This document shows, in pieces, positions 8,770 through 18,866 of a stretch of DNA of 32,181 bases. The first letter of the stretch is position 1, and the number at the start of each line of letters is the position of its first letter. A model generated the notes under the pieces. That model made no database searches. It was given only the letters and a program-made list of their open reading frames with translations, and was not told where the DNA came from. The translations under genes and the position numbers were made by a program. The stretch spans positions 1 through 32,181 of the forward strand of contig CAVUAF010000009.1 in the NCBI GenBank assembly GCA_963739375.1. The letters run 5' to 3'. This DNA is from CAVUAF01 sp963739375 (GTDB taxonomy: Bacteria > Acidobacteriota > Terriglobia > Terriglobales > Acidobacteriaceae).

Positions 8770-9129
8770 TCATTTCTGGAAGAACATTTTCACCGCGACG
8801 GCGCCCAGCACCAGCGCGAAGCTGCGGCGCAGCGCCAGCCCGGAGAGTTGTTGCGCGAACATGCCGCCGAAGTAGCCGCCGAGGGCAAAGCCGACGGCCA
8901 GCAGGAGGGCCATCTTCAGGTCCACGTGCCCGGCGCGCCAGTATTGCATCACAGCGAGGATGCCGATGGGCGGCAACAGCATGGCCAGCGACGTCCCCTG
9001 CGCCGAGTGCTGGCTCATCTTGAAGCCATAGACGAGGATCGGCACCACCATCACGCCGCCGCCGATGCCGACCACGCCCGAAACCACTCCCACCACGACG
9101 CCGAGCAGCAATCCCAGCATGATGCTCAC
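8770..9129 (-). CDS. Half-size TauE/SafE-family membrane protein
   Basis: The 119-residue protein has about four hydrophobic helices. The N-terminal helix carries the glycine-rich GVVSGVVGIGGGVMVVPIL signature of the TauE/SafE (DUF81) family of sulfite or organic-anion exporters. Common members have two such repeats and about 250 residues, so this one-repeat form would have to work as a dimer or with a partner. The GTG at 9129 is chosen because GGAGG stands exactly five bases upstream; the frame is also open to a TTG at 9144. It lies between pnp and the cupin on the minus strand. The transported ion cannot be stated. Confidence 0.8.
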   Translation of the reverse strand: MSIMLGLLLGVVVGVVSGVVGIGGGVMVVPILVYGFKMSQHSAQGTSLAMLLPPIGILAVMQYWRAGHVDLKMALLLAVGFALGGYFGGMFAQQLSGLALRRSFALVLGAVAVKMFFQK

Positions 9130-9168
9130 AGGCACCTCCGCCAACCGGTAACGATAGCAGCCGTTGCC

Positions 9169-9264
9169 GGACTGCGGAACTGCGGAATTGGGTGCTGCCG
9201 GCGGCAGGAAAGAAAATCGGGCAATCGAAGTTCTTCGATTGCCCGATTCGCAATTCGCAGTTAC
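9169..9264 (-). terminator. Repeat locus D: pnp-distal inverted repeat with a perfect 15-bp hairpin
   Basis: AATCGGGCAATCGAA (9215-9229) is perfectly complementary to 9234-9248 around a 4-base loop. Read on the minus strand the stem is followed by TTCTTTCC, so it can end transcription about 25 bases past the pnp stop. Outside the core, octads on one side (ggactgcg, gaactgcg, gaattggg; 9169-9192) face heptads on the other (attcgca twice; 9246-9259) as a weaker inverted repeat. The whole structure therefore belongs with the other short-period repeat loci. Confidence 0.8.
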
Positions 9265-9273
9265 CTGCTGCGC

Positions 9274-11688
<2,415 letters not shown>

Positions 11689-11842
11689 GGGTTGCGTCGA
11701 ATCCTTTTCGCAGGAGAACAAGTGGACCCGTATGCGCGCTGCCGCTGCCCAGCAGCGACGGGATGGCATTGGGACGCGAGAGCCGACAGAACGGTCCGGA
11801 CCATGGGGTCGGCCACGCCGCACCCCACCCGCGGCCGCGGAC

Positions 11843-12109
11843 CTACTTGCGGATGCCGAGCTTCGAGATGACTACCTGGTAGCGCTCGGAATCGTACTGC
11901 TTGAGGTAATCGAGCAGGCGCCGGCGCTTGCTGACCAACATCAGCAGGCCGCGCCGCGAGGCGTGGTCCTTCTGGTGCGTCTTGAAGTGCTCGGTCAGCT
12001 CGCCGATGCGCTCGCTGAGCAGCGCGATCTGGACCTCGGGGCTGCCGGTGTCCTTGTCGTGCGTGCGGTAGTTGGTGATGACGTTCTGTTTGCGCTCTCT
12101 CGCTAACAC
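11843..12109 (-). CDS. rpsO: 30S ribosomal protein S15
   Basis: S15 binds 16S rRNA in the central domain early in 30S assembly. The 88-residue product has the family's core (DTGSPEVQIALLSERI, HFKTHQKDHASRRGLLMLVSKRRRLLDYL) and normal length. The start is GTG at 12109: the conserved N-terminus begins there, and an upstream open frame to 12223 covers the promoter. A GGAG lies about 12 bases upstream. Just past the stop is a perfect 12-bp palindrome (11829-11840). In E. coli S15 represses its own mRNA; no homologous fold is obvious in the short leader here. Confidence 0.95.
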   Translation of the reverse strand: MLARERKQNVITNYRTHDKDTGSPEVQIALLSERIGELTEHFKTHQKDHASRRGLLMLVSKRRRLLDYLKQYDSERYQVVISKLGIRK

Positions 12110-12158
12110 TACCTGGTGTGCTCCTGCTGCGTTTTTTTCTCTCTTAAGAGTCGCTTGC

Positions 12159-12188
12159 AGAATAACATGCGGCTCTTCGCAGTGTAAA
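12159..12188 (-). promoter_or_regulatory. Promoter of the rpsO-pnp operon
   Basis: On the minus strand TTTACA (-35, 12183-12188) and TATTCT (-10, 12159-12164) are 18 bases apart. TGT directly precedes the -10, giving an extended -10. Transcription would start near 12152, leaving a leader of about 43 bases that contains the 10-bp palindrome CTCTTAAGAG (12141-12150) and an A-rich run. Confidence 0.6.
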
Positions 12189-12201
12189 GGCGGGCCGCCC
12201 G

Positions 12202-12226
12202 GCCGTGGCTGACGACGGGCCACGGC
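12202..12226 (-). terminator. Possible hairpin terminator after the OSBS/NSAR gene
   Basis: GCCGTGGC (12202-12209) pairs perfectly with GCCACGGC (12219-12226) over a 9-base loop, 16 bases past the stop at 12242. No U-tract follows, so it may be Rho-assisted or only a 3'-end stabiliser. Confidence 0.35.
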
Positions 12227-12241
12227 GTTCCCTGCGCGAAC

Positions 12242-13367
12242 TTACGCGCCGGCTGCGCTGCCGCGCACGGCCTCGCGGCGCACGGTCAGCTTCTCGATCA
12301 GGTCTTCGCGGACGCGGAAACCACTGCCTGCCTCCTGCGGCACCGGAATGTAGCCTTCGGGCGTGACCTCGACCGCGGGCTCGATGATGTCTTCCTTCCA
12401 GTAGCGCTGGGAGGCGGAAACATCGCCGGGCAGGGTGAAGTTGGGCAGGGTGGAGAGCGCGATGTTGTGGGCGCGGCCGATGCCCGACTCCAGCATGCCG
12501 CCGCACCACACCGGCACGCCGTGCTGTTGGGCAACGTCGTGGACTTTCACCGCCTCGCTGAAACCGCCGACGCGCCCAACCTTGATGTTGAGGATGCGGC
12601 AGGCACCCAACTCCAGCGCCGCTTCCGCGTCGCGCGCGTTGCCGATGGCTTCGTCGAGGCAGATGGCGGTCTGGATCTGCTTTTGCAGGCGGGCGTGGAA
12701 GTAGAAGTCGTCGTCCCACAGCGGCTGCTCGATCATCAGCAGCTGGAAGCGGTCAAAGCTGCGCAGGTGCTCGACGTCGGCGAGGGTGTAGGCGGAGTTG
12801 GCGTCGCAGGAGAGCAGGATGCCCGGCCAGCGGGCGCGGATTTTCTCCAGCACGTTCACGTCCCAGCCGGGTTTCACCTTCACCTTGATGCGCCGGTATC
12901 CGGCCGCGAGTTCCGTGGCGATTTTTTCCAGCAACTGTTCCGGCGTGTTCTGGATGCCGATGGAGACGCCGCAGGCGATCTGCCGCTGCGTGCCGCCCAG
13001 CAATTGCCAGAGTGGCAGGCGCTGGGCGCGGGCTTCCGGCTTCCCACAGAGCGTTTTCCAGCGCCGCCTTGGCCATGCGATGTCCGCGGACGCGCGCCAG
13101 CAGCGGCACGCAGTCGGCCGCGCGCTCCAGGGGGCGGCCGAGCAGCGCCGGCCCCAGATACTTCGTGAGGGCATACCACGCAGTATCGACGGACTCCTCG
13201 CTGTAAAAAGGATGTTCGCCGGCGACGCACTCGCCCCACGCGGTCACGCCCTCGCAGTGCAGTTGCACCAGCAGGATGCGGCGCTCGGTGGTGCGGCCGA
13301 AGCTGGTCTCGAAGAAGTGGACCAGCGGCATGCGGATCTCACGCAGCGTGATGGCTTCAACTTTCAT
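12242..13367 (-). pseudogene. o-Succinylbenzoate synthase / N-succinylamino acid racemase family gene, frame broken by a 7-bp duplication
   Basis: Enolase-superfamily OSBS/NSAR enzymes dehydrate SHCHC to o-succinylbenzoate for menaquinone or racemise N-succinylamino acids. The N-terminal part (MKVEAITLREIRMPL to AALENALWEA) is in one frame. The rest (LPLWQLLGGTQ, IKVKVKPGWD with the catalytic K-x-K, SCDANSAY, MIEQP, CLDEAIGN, ILNIKVGRVGG, GGMLESGIGRAHN) is in another. The break is a perfect tandem duplication of ggcttcc (13031-13037 and 13038-13044). Removing one copy joins the frames cleanly as LWEARAQRLPLW and gives a normal 372-residue enzyme. ATG at 13367 has GGAT upstream. It follows the racemase gene by 12 bases. 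It may be a recent mutation, a phase-variable state or an assembly error; all catalytic residues remain. Confidence 0.85.
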
Positions 13368-13379
13368 AAGAGATCCATC

Positions 13380-14159
13380 TTATTGGGGGATGTCTCGGTC
13401 ACCGGCGGCGATTTCAATGGCCGCTCGGGCCACGGCATCCAGGGGATCCAGGAAGGGCATGCCGTTGCTCGCTGAGCCATGAAGAGCCAGAGATAGCTCG
13501 GTACAACCCACAATCACGGCCGACACTCCAGTTCTGGAGAATTGATCGACCACGCGAAACAGGTCGCGTTCTATGCCAGCCCTGATTTCAGGATCCTGAA
13601 GCCCGCCACACTTAATTCCTGCAGGTTTCCCATAGATGCTGTTCATCACCACTGTCTGCAGAGACTTGCCTCCCGGCAAATCCAAGGGCGTTAGAAACTG
13701 CACTCCTGGGAAAACCCTGCGCGCCGTTTCGGGGTACACCTTACTTTCCAGCGTACCCGTGGTCGCCAGTAAGCCAAGTCTTACGTCCGAACCAAATCGA
13801 TCCACAGCTTCGCGGATGGTCTCTTCGATGGTGTCCAGAATGGGCAGCGAAACCAATGGTTTGAGCTGGGGCAAGAATGCGTGAGCCGTGTTACACGCGA
13901 TGATGGCAAAATCGCAACCCCGCAGCAGATTCAGACTGCGCGCCAGCATCGGCACCGGCGATTCGCCACCTGATAAGAGCGCTGCCGTTCGATCAGGCGT
14001 TTGTGGCAACGACACGACGATCCAAGGCGGCAGTTCCTGCTCGCTCGGTCCATGACCCAGCTTTCGCCCGGCTGCTTCCAGGAGTCGCCGCTCCAGCTCG
14101 ATATGGGCAAACGGGCCTAACCCGCCTGCTATGCCGATCTGCCTGCGCCAAACGGACAA
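13380..14159 (-). CDS. Aspartate/glutamate racemase family protein
   Basis: The 259-residue protein belongs to the cofactor-independent Asp/Glu racemase family. The glycine-rich start (QIGIAGGLGPFAH) and both catalytic cysteines are present: ACNTAH (Cys89) and GCTELSL (Cys219). The presence of both favours a true racemase over a single-Cys maleate isomerase or decarboxylase; the amino-acid substrate is unknown. The start is TTG at 14159, because GGTGGAG precedes it and the conserved region begins directly after. The frame is open to another TTG at 14204, but that overlaps a TATAAT. The gene is visibly poorer in GC than its neighbours (two 60-base lines counted by eye gave about 53 percent, against about 70 in a line of the next gene), which suggests acquisition. 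It is followed 12 bases later by the OSBS/NSAR gene. Confidence 0.85.
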   Translation of the reverse strand: MSVWRRQIGIAGGLGPFAHIELERRLLEAAGRKLGHGPSEQELPPWIVVSLPQTPDRTAALLSGGESPVPMLARSLNLLRGCDFAIIACNTAHAFLPQLKPLVSLPILDTIEETIREAVDRFGSDVRLGLLATTGTLESKVYPETARRVFPGVQFLTPLDLPGGKSLQTVVMNSIYGKPAGIKCGGLQDPEIRAGIERDLFRVVDQFSRTGVSAVIVGCTELSLALHGSASNGMPFLDPLDAVARAAIEIAAGDRDIPQ

Positions 14160-14206
14160 TGGCTCTCCACCGGAACTTTCTTGTTTTGTCCTCGATGACG
14201 GCAAAA

Positions 14207-14212
14207 ATTATA
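14207..14212 (-). promoter_or_regulatory. TATAAT -10 element before the racemase gene
   Basis: A perfect TATAAT on the minus strand lies about 48 bases before the chosen TTG start. No good -35 is visible. A start near 14200 would give the racemase its own transcript within an otherwise co-directional gene run. Confidence 0.35.
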
Positions 14213-14302
14213 CATCCGGCTTGTCTTCAAGGACCCGACTCTACGACTTCGTCTACAGGAATGGTGTGTGGCATGTCTTTTCTAGCCAACTCTTCCTGAG
14301 CC
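14213..14302 (-). other. Possible gene remnant between the GNAT and racemase genes
   Basis: Below the GNAT stop (14303) the minus strand keeps an open, protein-like frame to a stop at 14227. It ends in LAEAQEELARKDMPHTI and then PVDEVVESGP, with acidic/helical composition and lower GC. The frame is offset from the GNAT frame and has no start of its own with a ribosome site. It may be the tail of a lost gene that came in with the racemase. I do not recognise the family. Confidence 0.3.
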
Positions 14303-15073
14303 TCAGCTAGCGTACGACCAGTTCTCGTCCCAGCGGCCGACGATAAACCGGCCATTGCCGGGCTCATCGAGCTGGTAGTCGAGCGCCGCCAGGCCGCGCT
14401 CGAAGGCGCCGAGGAACAGCTCGCGGTTGCGGCTCTGCACCGCGCGCGCCTGGTCACGCGTGGCCGGATCGGCCTTCCACTGGTAAATCGCGGACGGAAC
14501 GTCCAGCGTCACCTCGGGCGTGACCTGCGGCGGCTGGCCGTGGTCGAGCAGATTCACTACGCGCCGCGACTTGAGCCACCACTCCGCTACCAGGCGGTCG
14601 GTGGGCAGGCCCCCCTGCAGCGGCGACGACGACACCCCATACTGGTTGCTGTTGTAGCGGCGCGCAATCGCCCCCAGCCGATGCAGGTTGAGGAAAGCGT
14701 TCTTGATCTCCAGCGGATCGAAGGTCCACTCCATCAGCTCGAAGCCGCGTGCCAGCGCGTCGTCGCGCTGCGCCAGCTTCATGCTGCGCCCCAGGCCGAG
14801 GTTACGGTAGCTCTCGCGTACCGCCAGCAGGTGCGAATGCAGGTAGAGGCGCCCGTTGCGATTGCCGGGAATGGAGAAGACGAGGCCGATGAGGGTGTCG
14901 CCGTCGAAGCTGCCAATGATCTGGCCGCCAATCTTCTCCGCGACGACGAACATGTGCAGTGGGACCAGCTCGGCGTCGGAAACATTCCACACTTCCTGCT
15001 GCAGATGGACGCACGCCTGAAACTCCTCGATGCCGCGGCACTGGCGGATGACGACGTGCTCACGCGTCTTCAC
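14303..15073 (-). CDS. GNAT-family acyltransferase (COG3375-like)
   Basis: The 256-residue protein has a GNAT fold in its first half: an N-terminal strand (VVIRQCRGIEEF), the central strand LIGLVFSIPG, and an acyl-CoA-binding loop in which RNLGLGRSMK corresponds to the R-x-x-G-x-G/A motif. The second half (NLHRLGAIARRYNSNQYG, RLVAEWWLKSRRV) is typical of the COG3375 group. The GTG at 15073 overlaps the mazG stop as GTGA, so translation is probably coupled. In Geobacillus a GNAT succinyltransferase works with an NSAR of the enolase superfamily. With an OSBS/NSAR gene close by, N-succinyltransferase activity on amino acids is a plausible inference, not a demonstrated one. Confidence 0.8.
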   Translation of the reverse strand: MKTREHVVIRQCRGIEEFQACVHLQQEVWNVSDAELVPLHMFVVAEKIGGQIIGSFDGDTLIGLVFSIPGNRNGRLYLHSHLLAVRESYRNLGLGRSMKLAQRDDALARGFELMEWTFDPLEIKNAFLNLHRLGAIARRYNSNQYGVSSSPLQGGLPTDRLVAEWWLKSRRVVNLLDHGQPPQVTPEVTLDVPSAIYQWKADPATRDQARAVQSRNRELFLGAFERGLAALDYQLDEPGNGRFIVGRWDENWSYAS

Positions 15074-16035
15074 CGGCGGGCCCCCGGCTTCGGCTTGCGG
15101 GGGTGATCTGCCACCGTCGGCGCTGCCTGCCGCTCCTGCTGCTTCGACTTCTGCCATAGGGATTCCAGGTCGTCCAGGTTGGTCTCCTCGAGCTTGCGGC
15201 CGGCGGCGCGGAGTTGGGCTTCCATCCACTGGAAGCGCTGCTTGAACTTGCGGTTCGTCTTTTTTAGCGCCGACTCGGGATCGAGTGCAAGATACCGCGC
15301 GATGTTCACCAGCACAAAGAAAAGATCGCCAACTTCGTCTTCCAGCTGCGCTCGCAGCGCGTCGGGCACGGTGACCCCGCGCGCGCCGGCGATGCCGCGC
15401 CCGGCGGGGGGCCCAATCTTCCCCCCGCGATGCCGGGGATACTCTTTCAGGTTCTCGCGCAGTTCGCGCGTCTCCTCGGCCAGCTTGTCGAAGAGGCCCT
15501 CGATTTCCGGCCACTCGAACCCGACGTGGGCCGCGCGCGAGCTGAGCTTGTGCGCCTCCAGCAGCGCCGGCATCGCCGCCGAAACGCCCGCCAATACCGA
15601 GTGCTTGTCCTCTTCCTTCCGGGCTGCCTTGCCGCCGCCGGCCGCGAGCCGCTTCTTCTTCTCCTCCGCCTTCAGCGCCTCCCAGTTGCGCAGCACATCG
15701 CTCGACGTCTCCGCCTTCACGTCGCCGAAGACGTGCGGATGGCGGTCCACCAGCTTGTTGGCGAGGCGGTCGAGCACGTCGTCAATCGAGAAGTGCCCCG
15801 CTTCCTGCGCCATCTCGGAGTAGAAGAGCACCTGCAGCAGCAGGTCGCCGAGCTCGCCGGTCAGCTCTTCCCAGTCGCGGTTGTCAATCGCTTCCAGGAC
15901 TTCGTAGGTCTCCTCCAGCGTGAAGGGCTTGATGGAGTCGAAGGTCTGTTCGCGGTCCCAGGGACAGCCGCCGGGCGCACGCAGCCGGGCCATGATCTGG
16001 ACCGCGCGTTCGAAGCGGGAGCCGGTGGAGGACAT
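15070..16035 (-). CDS. mazG: Nucleoside triphosphate pyrophosphohydrolase MazG
   Basis: MazG hydrolyses NTPs and dNTPs to NMP and pyrophosphate and is linked to house-cleaning of aberrant nucleotides and to the stringent response. The 321-residue protein has two MazG repeats. The first holds the full metal-binding pattern in RAPGGCPWDREQT, LEETYEVLEA and ELTGELGDLLLQVLFYSEMA. The second has EETRELRENL and LEDEVGDLFFVLVNIARYL. A polar insert of about 30 residues separates the conserved blocks of the second repeat, and the C-terminus has a basic tail of about 50 residues, making it longer than the 263-residue E. coli protein. ATG at 16035 lies five bases past the preceding gene's stop, with AGGT upstream. 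Its own stop overlaps the GNAT start. Confidence 0.93.
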   Translation of the reverse strand: MSSTGSRFERAVQIMARLRAPGGCPWDREQTFDSIKPFTLEETYEVLEAIDNRDWEELTGELGDLLLQVLFYSEMAQEAGHFSIDDVLDRLANKLVDRHPHVFGDVKAETSSDVLRNWEALKAEEKKKRLAAGGGKAARKEEDKHSVLAGVSAAMPALLEAHKLSSRAAHVGFEWPEIEGLFDKLAEETRELRENLKEYPRHRGGKIGPPAGRGIAGARGVTVPDALRAQLEDEVGDLFFVLVNIARYLALDPESALKKTNRKFKQRFQWMEAQLRAAGRKLEETNLDDLESLWQKSKQQERQAAPTVADHPRKPKPGARR

Positions 16036-16040
16036 GCGAC

Positions 16041-17096
16041 CTAATCTAAATGATCGGCGATCCACTCCCCAACCTCGCGCGTGCCCAGCCCGCCGCCGAT
16101 GTCGCTGGTTGTCTTCTTCTCGCGCACGGCGGCGAGCACGGCGGCGTTGATGCGCGCGGCGTGGTCGCGCAGGCCAAGGTGTTCCAGCATCATGGCCGCG
16201 GTGAGGATCGCGCCCATGGGGTTGGCGACGTTTTTCCCCGCCAGCGGCGGCGCCGAACCATGCACCGGCTCGAACATCGAGGTGCGGCCGGGGTGGAGGT
16301 TGCCGCTCGCGGCCATCCCCAGCCCACCCTGGAGCGCCGCGGCCAGGTCGGTGATGATGTCGCCGAACATGTTGCTGGTGACGATGACCTCGAACTGCTG
16401 CGGGTCGCGCACCAGGGCCAGGCAGAGCGCGTCGATGTACATATGCGACGCCGCGATGCCGCGGTATTCGGCCGCGACCTCCTGGAACGTGCGCTGCCAG
16501 AGGCCGCCGATGAAGGTCATCACGTTGGATTTGTCGGACATCAGGACTTTCTTGCGCCCGGTGGCGCGCGCCAGTTCGAAGGCGTAGCGGATGACGCGCT
16601 CCACGCCGTGGCGCGTGTTGAAGTCCTCCTGCGTCGCGCGTTCGTCGGGCGTCCCCGGCTGCCCCAGCGCCCCGGTATCCCGGTACGGCCCTTCGGTGTT
16701 CTCGCGCACCACGACGAAGTTAATGGCGTCGGCACGCACGTTCTTCAGCGGGTTCAGGGACTCATCGAGGCAGCGCACCGGGCGGACGTTGGCGTAGAGG
16801 TCCATCTGGAAGCGCATGCCGAGCAGGATTTCCCTGGCGTGGACGTTCGACGGCACGCGGGGATCGCCGAACGCGCCGACCAGGATGGCGTCGAAGTCGC
16901 GCGCCAGCATCTCGAAGCCGCCGGCCGGCATGGTGACGCCGTCGCGCAGGTAGCGCTCAGCGCCCCAGTCGAACGGGGTGAGGGCCACGGGCGCGCCGCT
17001 GGCTTCCAGCACCCGCGCCGCCGCGGCGATGACTTCCTTCCCGATGCCGTCGCCCGCGGCGACGGCGATGCGCTTCTTCCCTGGCTGGTCGTTCAC
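16041..17096 (-). CDS. Isocitrate/isopropylmalate dehydrogenase family enzyme
   Basis: The 351-residue protein is a member of the NAD(P)-dependent beta-decarboxylating dehydrogenases. It shows GDGIGKEV at the N-terminus, the substrate-binding RENTEGPY region, the catalytic Lys in DKSNVM, the metal-binding TSNMFGDIITDLAAALQGGLG, and HGSAP and ANPMGAI in the cofactor site. Family members act on isopropylmalate, isocitrate, homoisocitrate or tartrate. The loop after RENTEGPY differs from canonical LeuB, so I do not assign the substrate. The GTG at 17096 is the only reasonable start in the 20-base gap after the upstream gene. mazG follows after five bases, so these genes are probably co-transcribed. 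Confidence 0.88.
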   Translation of the reverse strand: MNDQPGKKRIAVAAGDGIGKEVIAAAARVLEASGAPVALTPFDWGAERYLRDGVTMPAGGFEMLARDFDAILVGAFGDPRVPSNVHAREILLGMRFQMDLYANVRPVRCLDESLNPLKNVRADAINFVVVRENTEGPYRDTGALGQPGTPDERATQEDFNTRHGVERVIRYAFELARATGRKKVLMSDKSNVMTFIGGLWQRTFQEVAAEYRGIAASHMYIDALCLALVRDPQQFEVIVTSNMFGDIITDLAAALQGGLGMAASGNLHPGRTSMFEPVHGSAPPLAGKNVANPMGAILTAAMMLEHLGLRDHAARINAAVLAAVREKKTTSDIGGGLGTREVGEWIADHLD

Positions 17097-17116
17097 GCGC
17101 AGCAGCTTAGCAGACC

Positions 17117-17653
17117 CTACCGCGCCCGATGCATGTCGAGACGCGCCACGTTCTCCTTGCCCGCCGCCACCGCTGTCCACTCCTCGATATGGTGGTCGGG
17201 GCCGAGGAAGGTGATCGTCAGGTCCTTGATGTGGTCCGGCTGCGTGGGCGTGAGATTGGTAATGTCGGCGAACTTGAAGACCAACTGGTTCGGGTCCTTG
17301 GAAGCCGCCAGCCGCATGCGTGGCTGGTTGCCCATGCTGCAGTAGTGGGTGACCATCAGGGACGCGCCATCGGGATGGAAAACCGTAATCATCTCCTGGT
17401 CGGTGCCGCCATCGGAGGTCAGCATGACCGCGGTCCCGTTGGACACCGCGCGAAAGTTCGCCTTCACCGGCATGGTCACGTTGCCGGTCTTGGGCGGCTC
17501 GGCGGGGCCGTTGTACGTCCCGGCCCAGTTGCCCGCCAGCGTTTTCAGCTTCTGGAACTCGGGCGCCGCCTGGCGTTGCGCAGGTTGATGCTCCTGCGCG
17601 GCCAGCAGCGAAAACAATGCCACCACTGCCATCAGCACCCGGCGAGTTGTCAT
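17117..17653 (-). CDS. Small secreted protein, possible lipocalin/DUF1579-like beta-barrel
   Basis: The 178-residue product starts with a signal peptide (MTTRRVLMAVVALFSLLAAQ). The mature part opens with FQKLKTLAGNWAGTYNG and goes on with alternating polar/hydrophobic strands, resembling the DUF1579/nitrobindin-like barrels often found in Acidobacteriota. I do not recognise a specific function. A strong Shine-Dalgarno site (GGGGAGG, four bases upstream) supports ATG at 17653. The isopropylmalate-dehydrogenase-family gene follows after 20 bases. A single Cys and several His residues are present but form no clear metal motif. Confidence 0.75.
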   Translation of the reverse strand: MTTRRVLMAVVALFSLLAAQEHQPAQRQAAPEFQKLKTLAGNWAGTYNGPAEPPKTGNVTMPVKANFRAVSNGTAVMLTSDGGTDQEMITVFHPDGASLMVTHYCSMGNQPRMRLAASKDPNQLVFKFADITNLTPTQPDHIKDLTITFLGPDHHIEEWTAVAAGKENVARLDMHRAR

Positions 17654-17721
17654 GCTGCCTCCCCAGGTAGGGTGAATCCGGGAATGGTAGCGCGCGGGCC
17701 GGCGCGGTGAAAAGCGCAGTT

Positions 17722-17727
17722 TATAAT
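17722..17727 (+). promoter_or_regulatory. TATAAT -10 element before ygfZ
   Basis: A perfect TATAAT stands 12 bases before the ATG at 17740. Transcription would start only a few bases before, or at, the start codon. No -35 is recognisable in the GC-rich sequence upstream. Confidence 0.4.
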
Positions 17728-17739
17728 CGGATGTTTGCG

Positions 17740-18825
17740 ATGCCCCTCACGCCCCTCCATGATCGGCTGGCGAGCGCCGGCGCCCGCTTCGGCCAGTATG
17801 GCGGCGCCGAAACCGCCGCCGCGTTTGGCGACGTGGCCGCCGAGTTCGCCGCACTGCGCTCCGGGTGTGGCGTCTACGATCTCGGCTGGCGCGCCAAGTT
17901 CGCCGTCACCGGCGCCGATCGCGTGCGCTGGCTGAATGGCATGATCACCAACAACGTGCGCGACCTCCCGTCCGGCGGCGGCGTCTACGCTTTTCTGCTC
18001 AGCCCGCAGGGCCGCATCCAGGCCGACCTCTACTGCTACCAGCGCGGCGCATCCCTGCTGCTCGATACCGACGCGGCCCAGGCGCCGCGCCTGCGCGAGC
18101 TGCTCGAGAAGTTCATCATCATGGACGACGTCGAGCTCACCGATCTCGGCGAGCAGCTGACCGCGCTAGGCGTTGCCGGACCGCGGGCTGCCGAGGTGTT
18201 GCGCAGCATAGGCATCCTCGACCGTGACCTGGAGCCGCTCGCGGTGCGCGACGTGGCCTTCGGCGCCGGGGCCGAGAGCGAGTTTGGCGTTTCCGTCGTG
18301 CGCAGCGATCTGCCGACGCCCGCCTACGAGGTCTGGGTCGCGCCCGCAAAAGCCCCGTGGGTGTGGCAGGCGCTCGTCGCTGCCGGCGCCCAGGCCATCG
18401 GCTGGGAAGCGCTGGAGCTGCTGCGCATCTGGCACGGGCGTCCGCGCTACGGCCCCGACATCAGCGAGCGCGACCTGCCGCAGGAAACGGCGCAGGAGCG
18501 CGCCCTGCACTTCCGCAAGGGCTGTTACATTGGTCAGGAGATCGTGGAGCGCATCCACGCCCGCGGCGCGGTGCATCGCGTGTTCACGCAGTTGGCGGTC
18601 GCGGGGCCGCCGCCGGCGCCGGGCACAAAGATCATGGTGGGAGAACAAGAGGCCGGCGAAGTCACCAGCGCCGCCAGCATTCCGCTGGCGGAGGGCGCGC
18701 GCACCATCGCGCTCGGGTACGTGCGCCGCGAGGCGCTGGCCGGGGGCGCGGAACTGAGGATCGGCGCCGCGCGTGCCCTGCCGACGCGTGCTCCCGCGGG
18801 TGAGAGGGCGGCGGCGAACCGGTGA
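17740..18825 (+). CDS. ygfZ: YgfZ/GcvT-domain folate-binding protein
   Basis: YgfZ proteins bind folate and help maintain iron-sulfur clusters in enzymes such as MiaB. This 361-residue protein has the family signature KGCYIGQE, with the conserved Cys at 262, and the GcvT-like N-terminal domain (GVYDLGWRAKFAVTGADRVRWLNGM, NNVRDL, SPQGRIQADL). The usual aminomethyltransferase residues of GcvT are replaced by the YgfZ pattern. ATG at 17740 is preferred because a TATAAT ends at 17727; ATG at 17731 and GTG at 17707 are in frame but would overlap the promoter. It stands divergent to the secreted protein gene and is followed by DUF1844 after 41 bases. Confidence 0.9.
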   Translation: MPLTPLHDRLASAGARFGQYGGAETAAAFGDVAAEFAALRSGCGVYDLGWRAKFAVTGADRVRWLNGMITNNVRDLPSGGGVYAFLLSPQGRIQADLYCYQRGASLLLDTDAAQAPRLRELLEKFIIMDDVELTDLGEQLTALGVAGPRAAEVLRSIGILDRDLEPLAVRDVAFGAGAESEFGVSVVRSDLPTPAYEVWVAPAKAPWVWQALVAAGAQAIGWEALELLRIWHGRPRYGPDISERDLPQETAQERALHFRKGCYIGQEIVERIHARGAVHRVFTQLAVAGPPPAPGTKIMVGEQEAGEVTSAASIPLAEGARTIALGYVRREALAGGAELRIGAARALPTRAPAGERAAANR

Positions 18826-18866
18826 GTTGAGAACTTCGCACTTCGTGGCTAGGTTGGGAATCCTTC

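Noticed and set aside
9215..9248. Perfect 15-bp hairpin as an insertion-sequence end or attachment site
   Set aside because: No transposase or integrase is near, it lies right after the pnp stop and is followed by a U-rich run, so a terminator built from the repeat is the simpler reading.
12467..13168. Plus-strand open frame opposite the OSBS/NSAR gene
   Set aside because: No motif, antisense to a conserved enolase-superfamily gene, and no ribosome site.
18812..18860. Possible extra repeat locus after ygfZ (gaacttc, gcacttc)
   Set aside because: Only two similar 7-bp units; too little to separate from chance.
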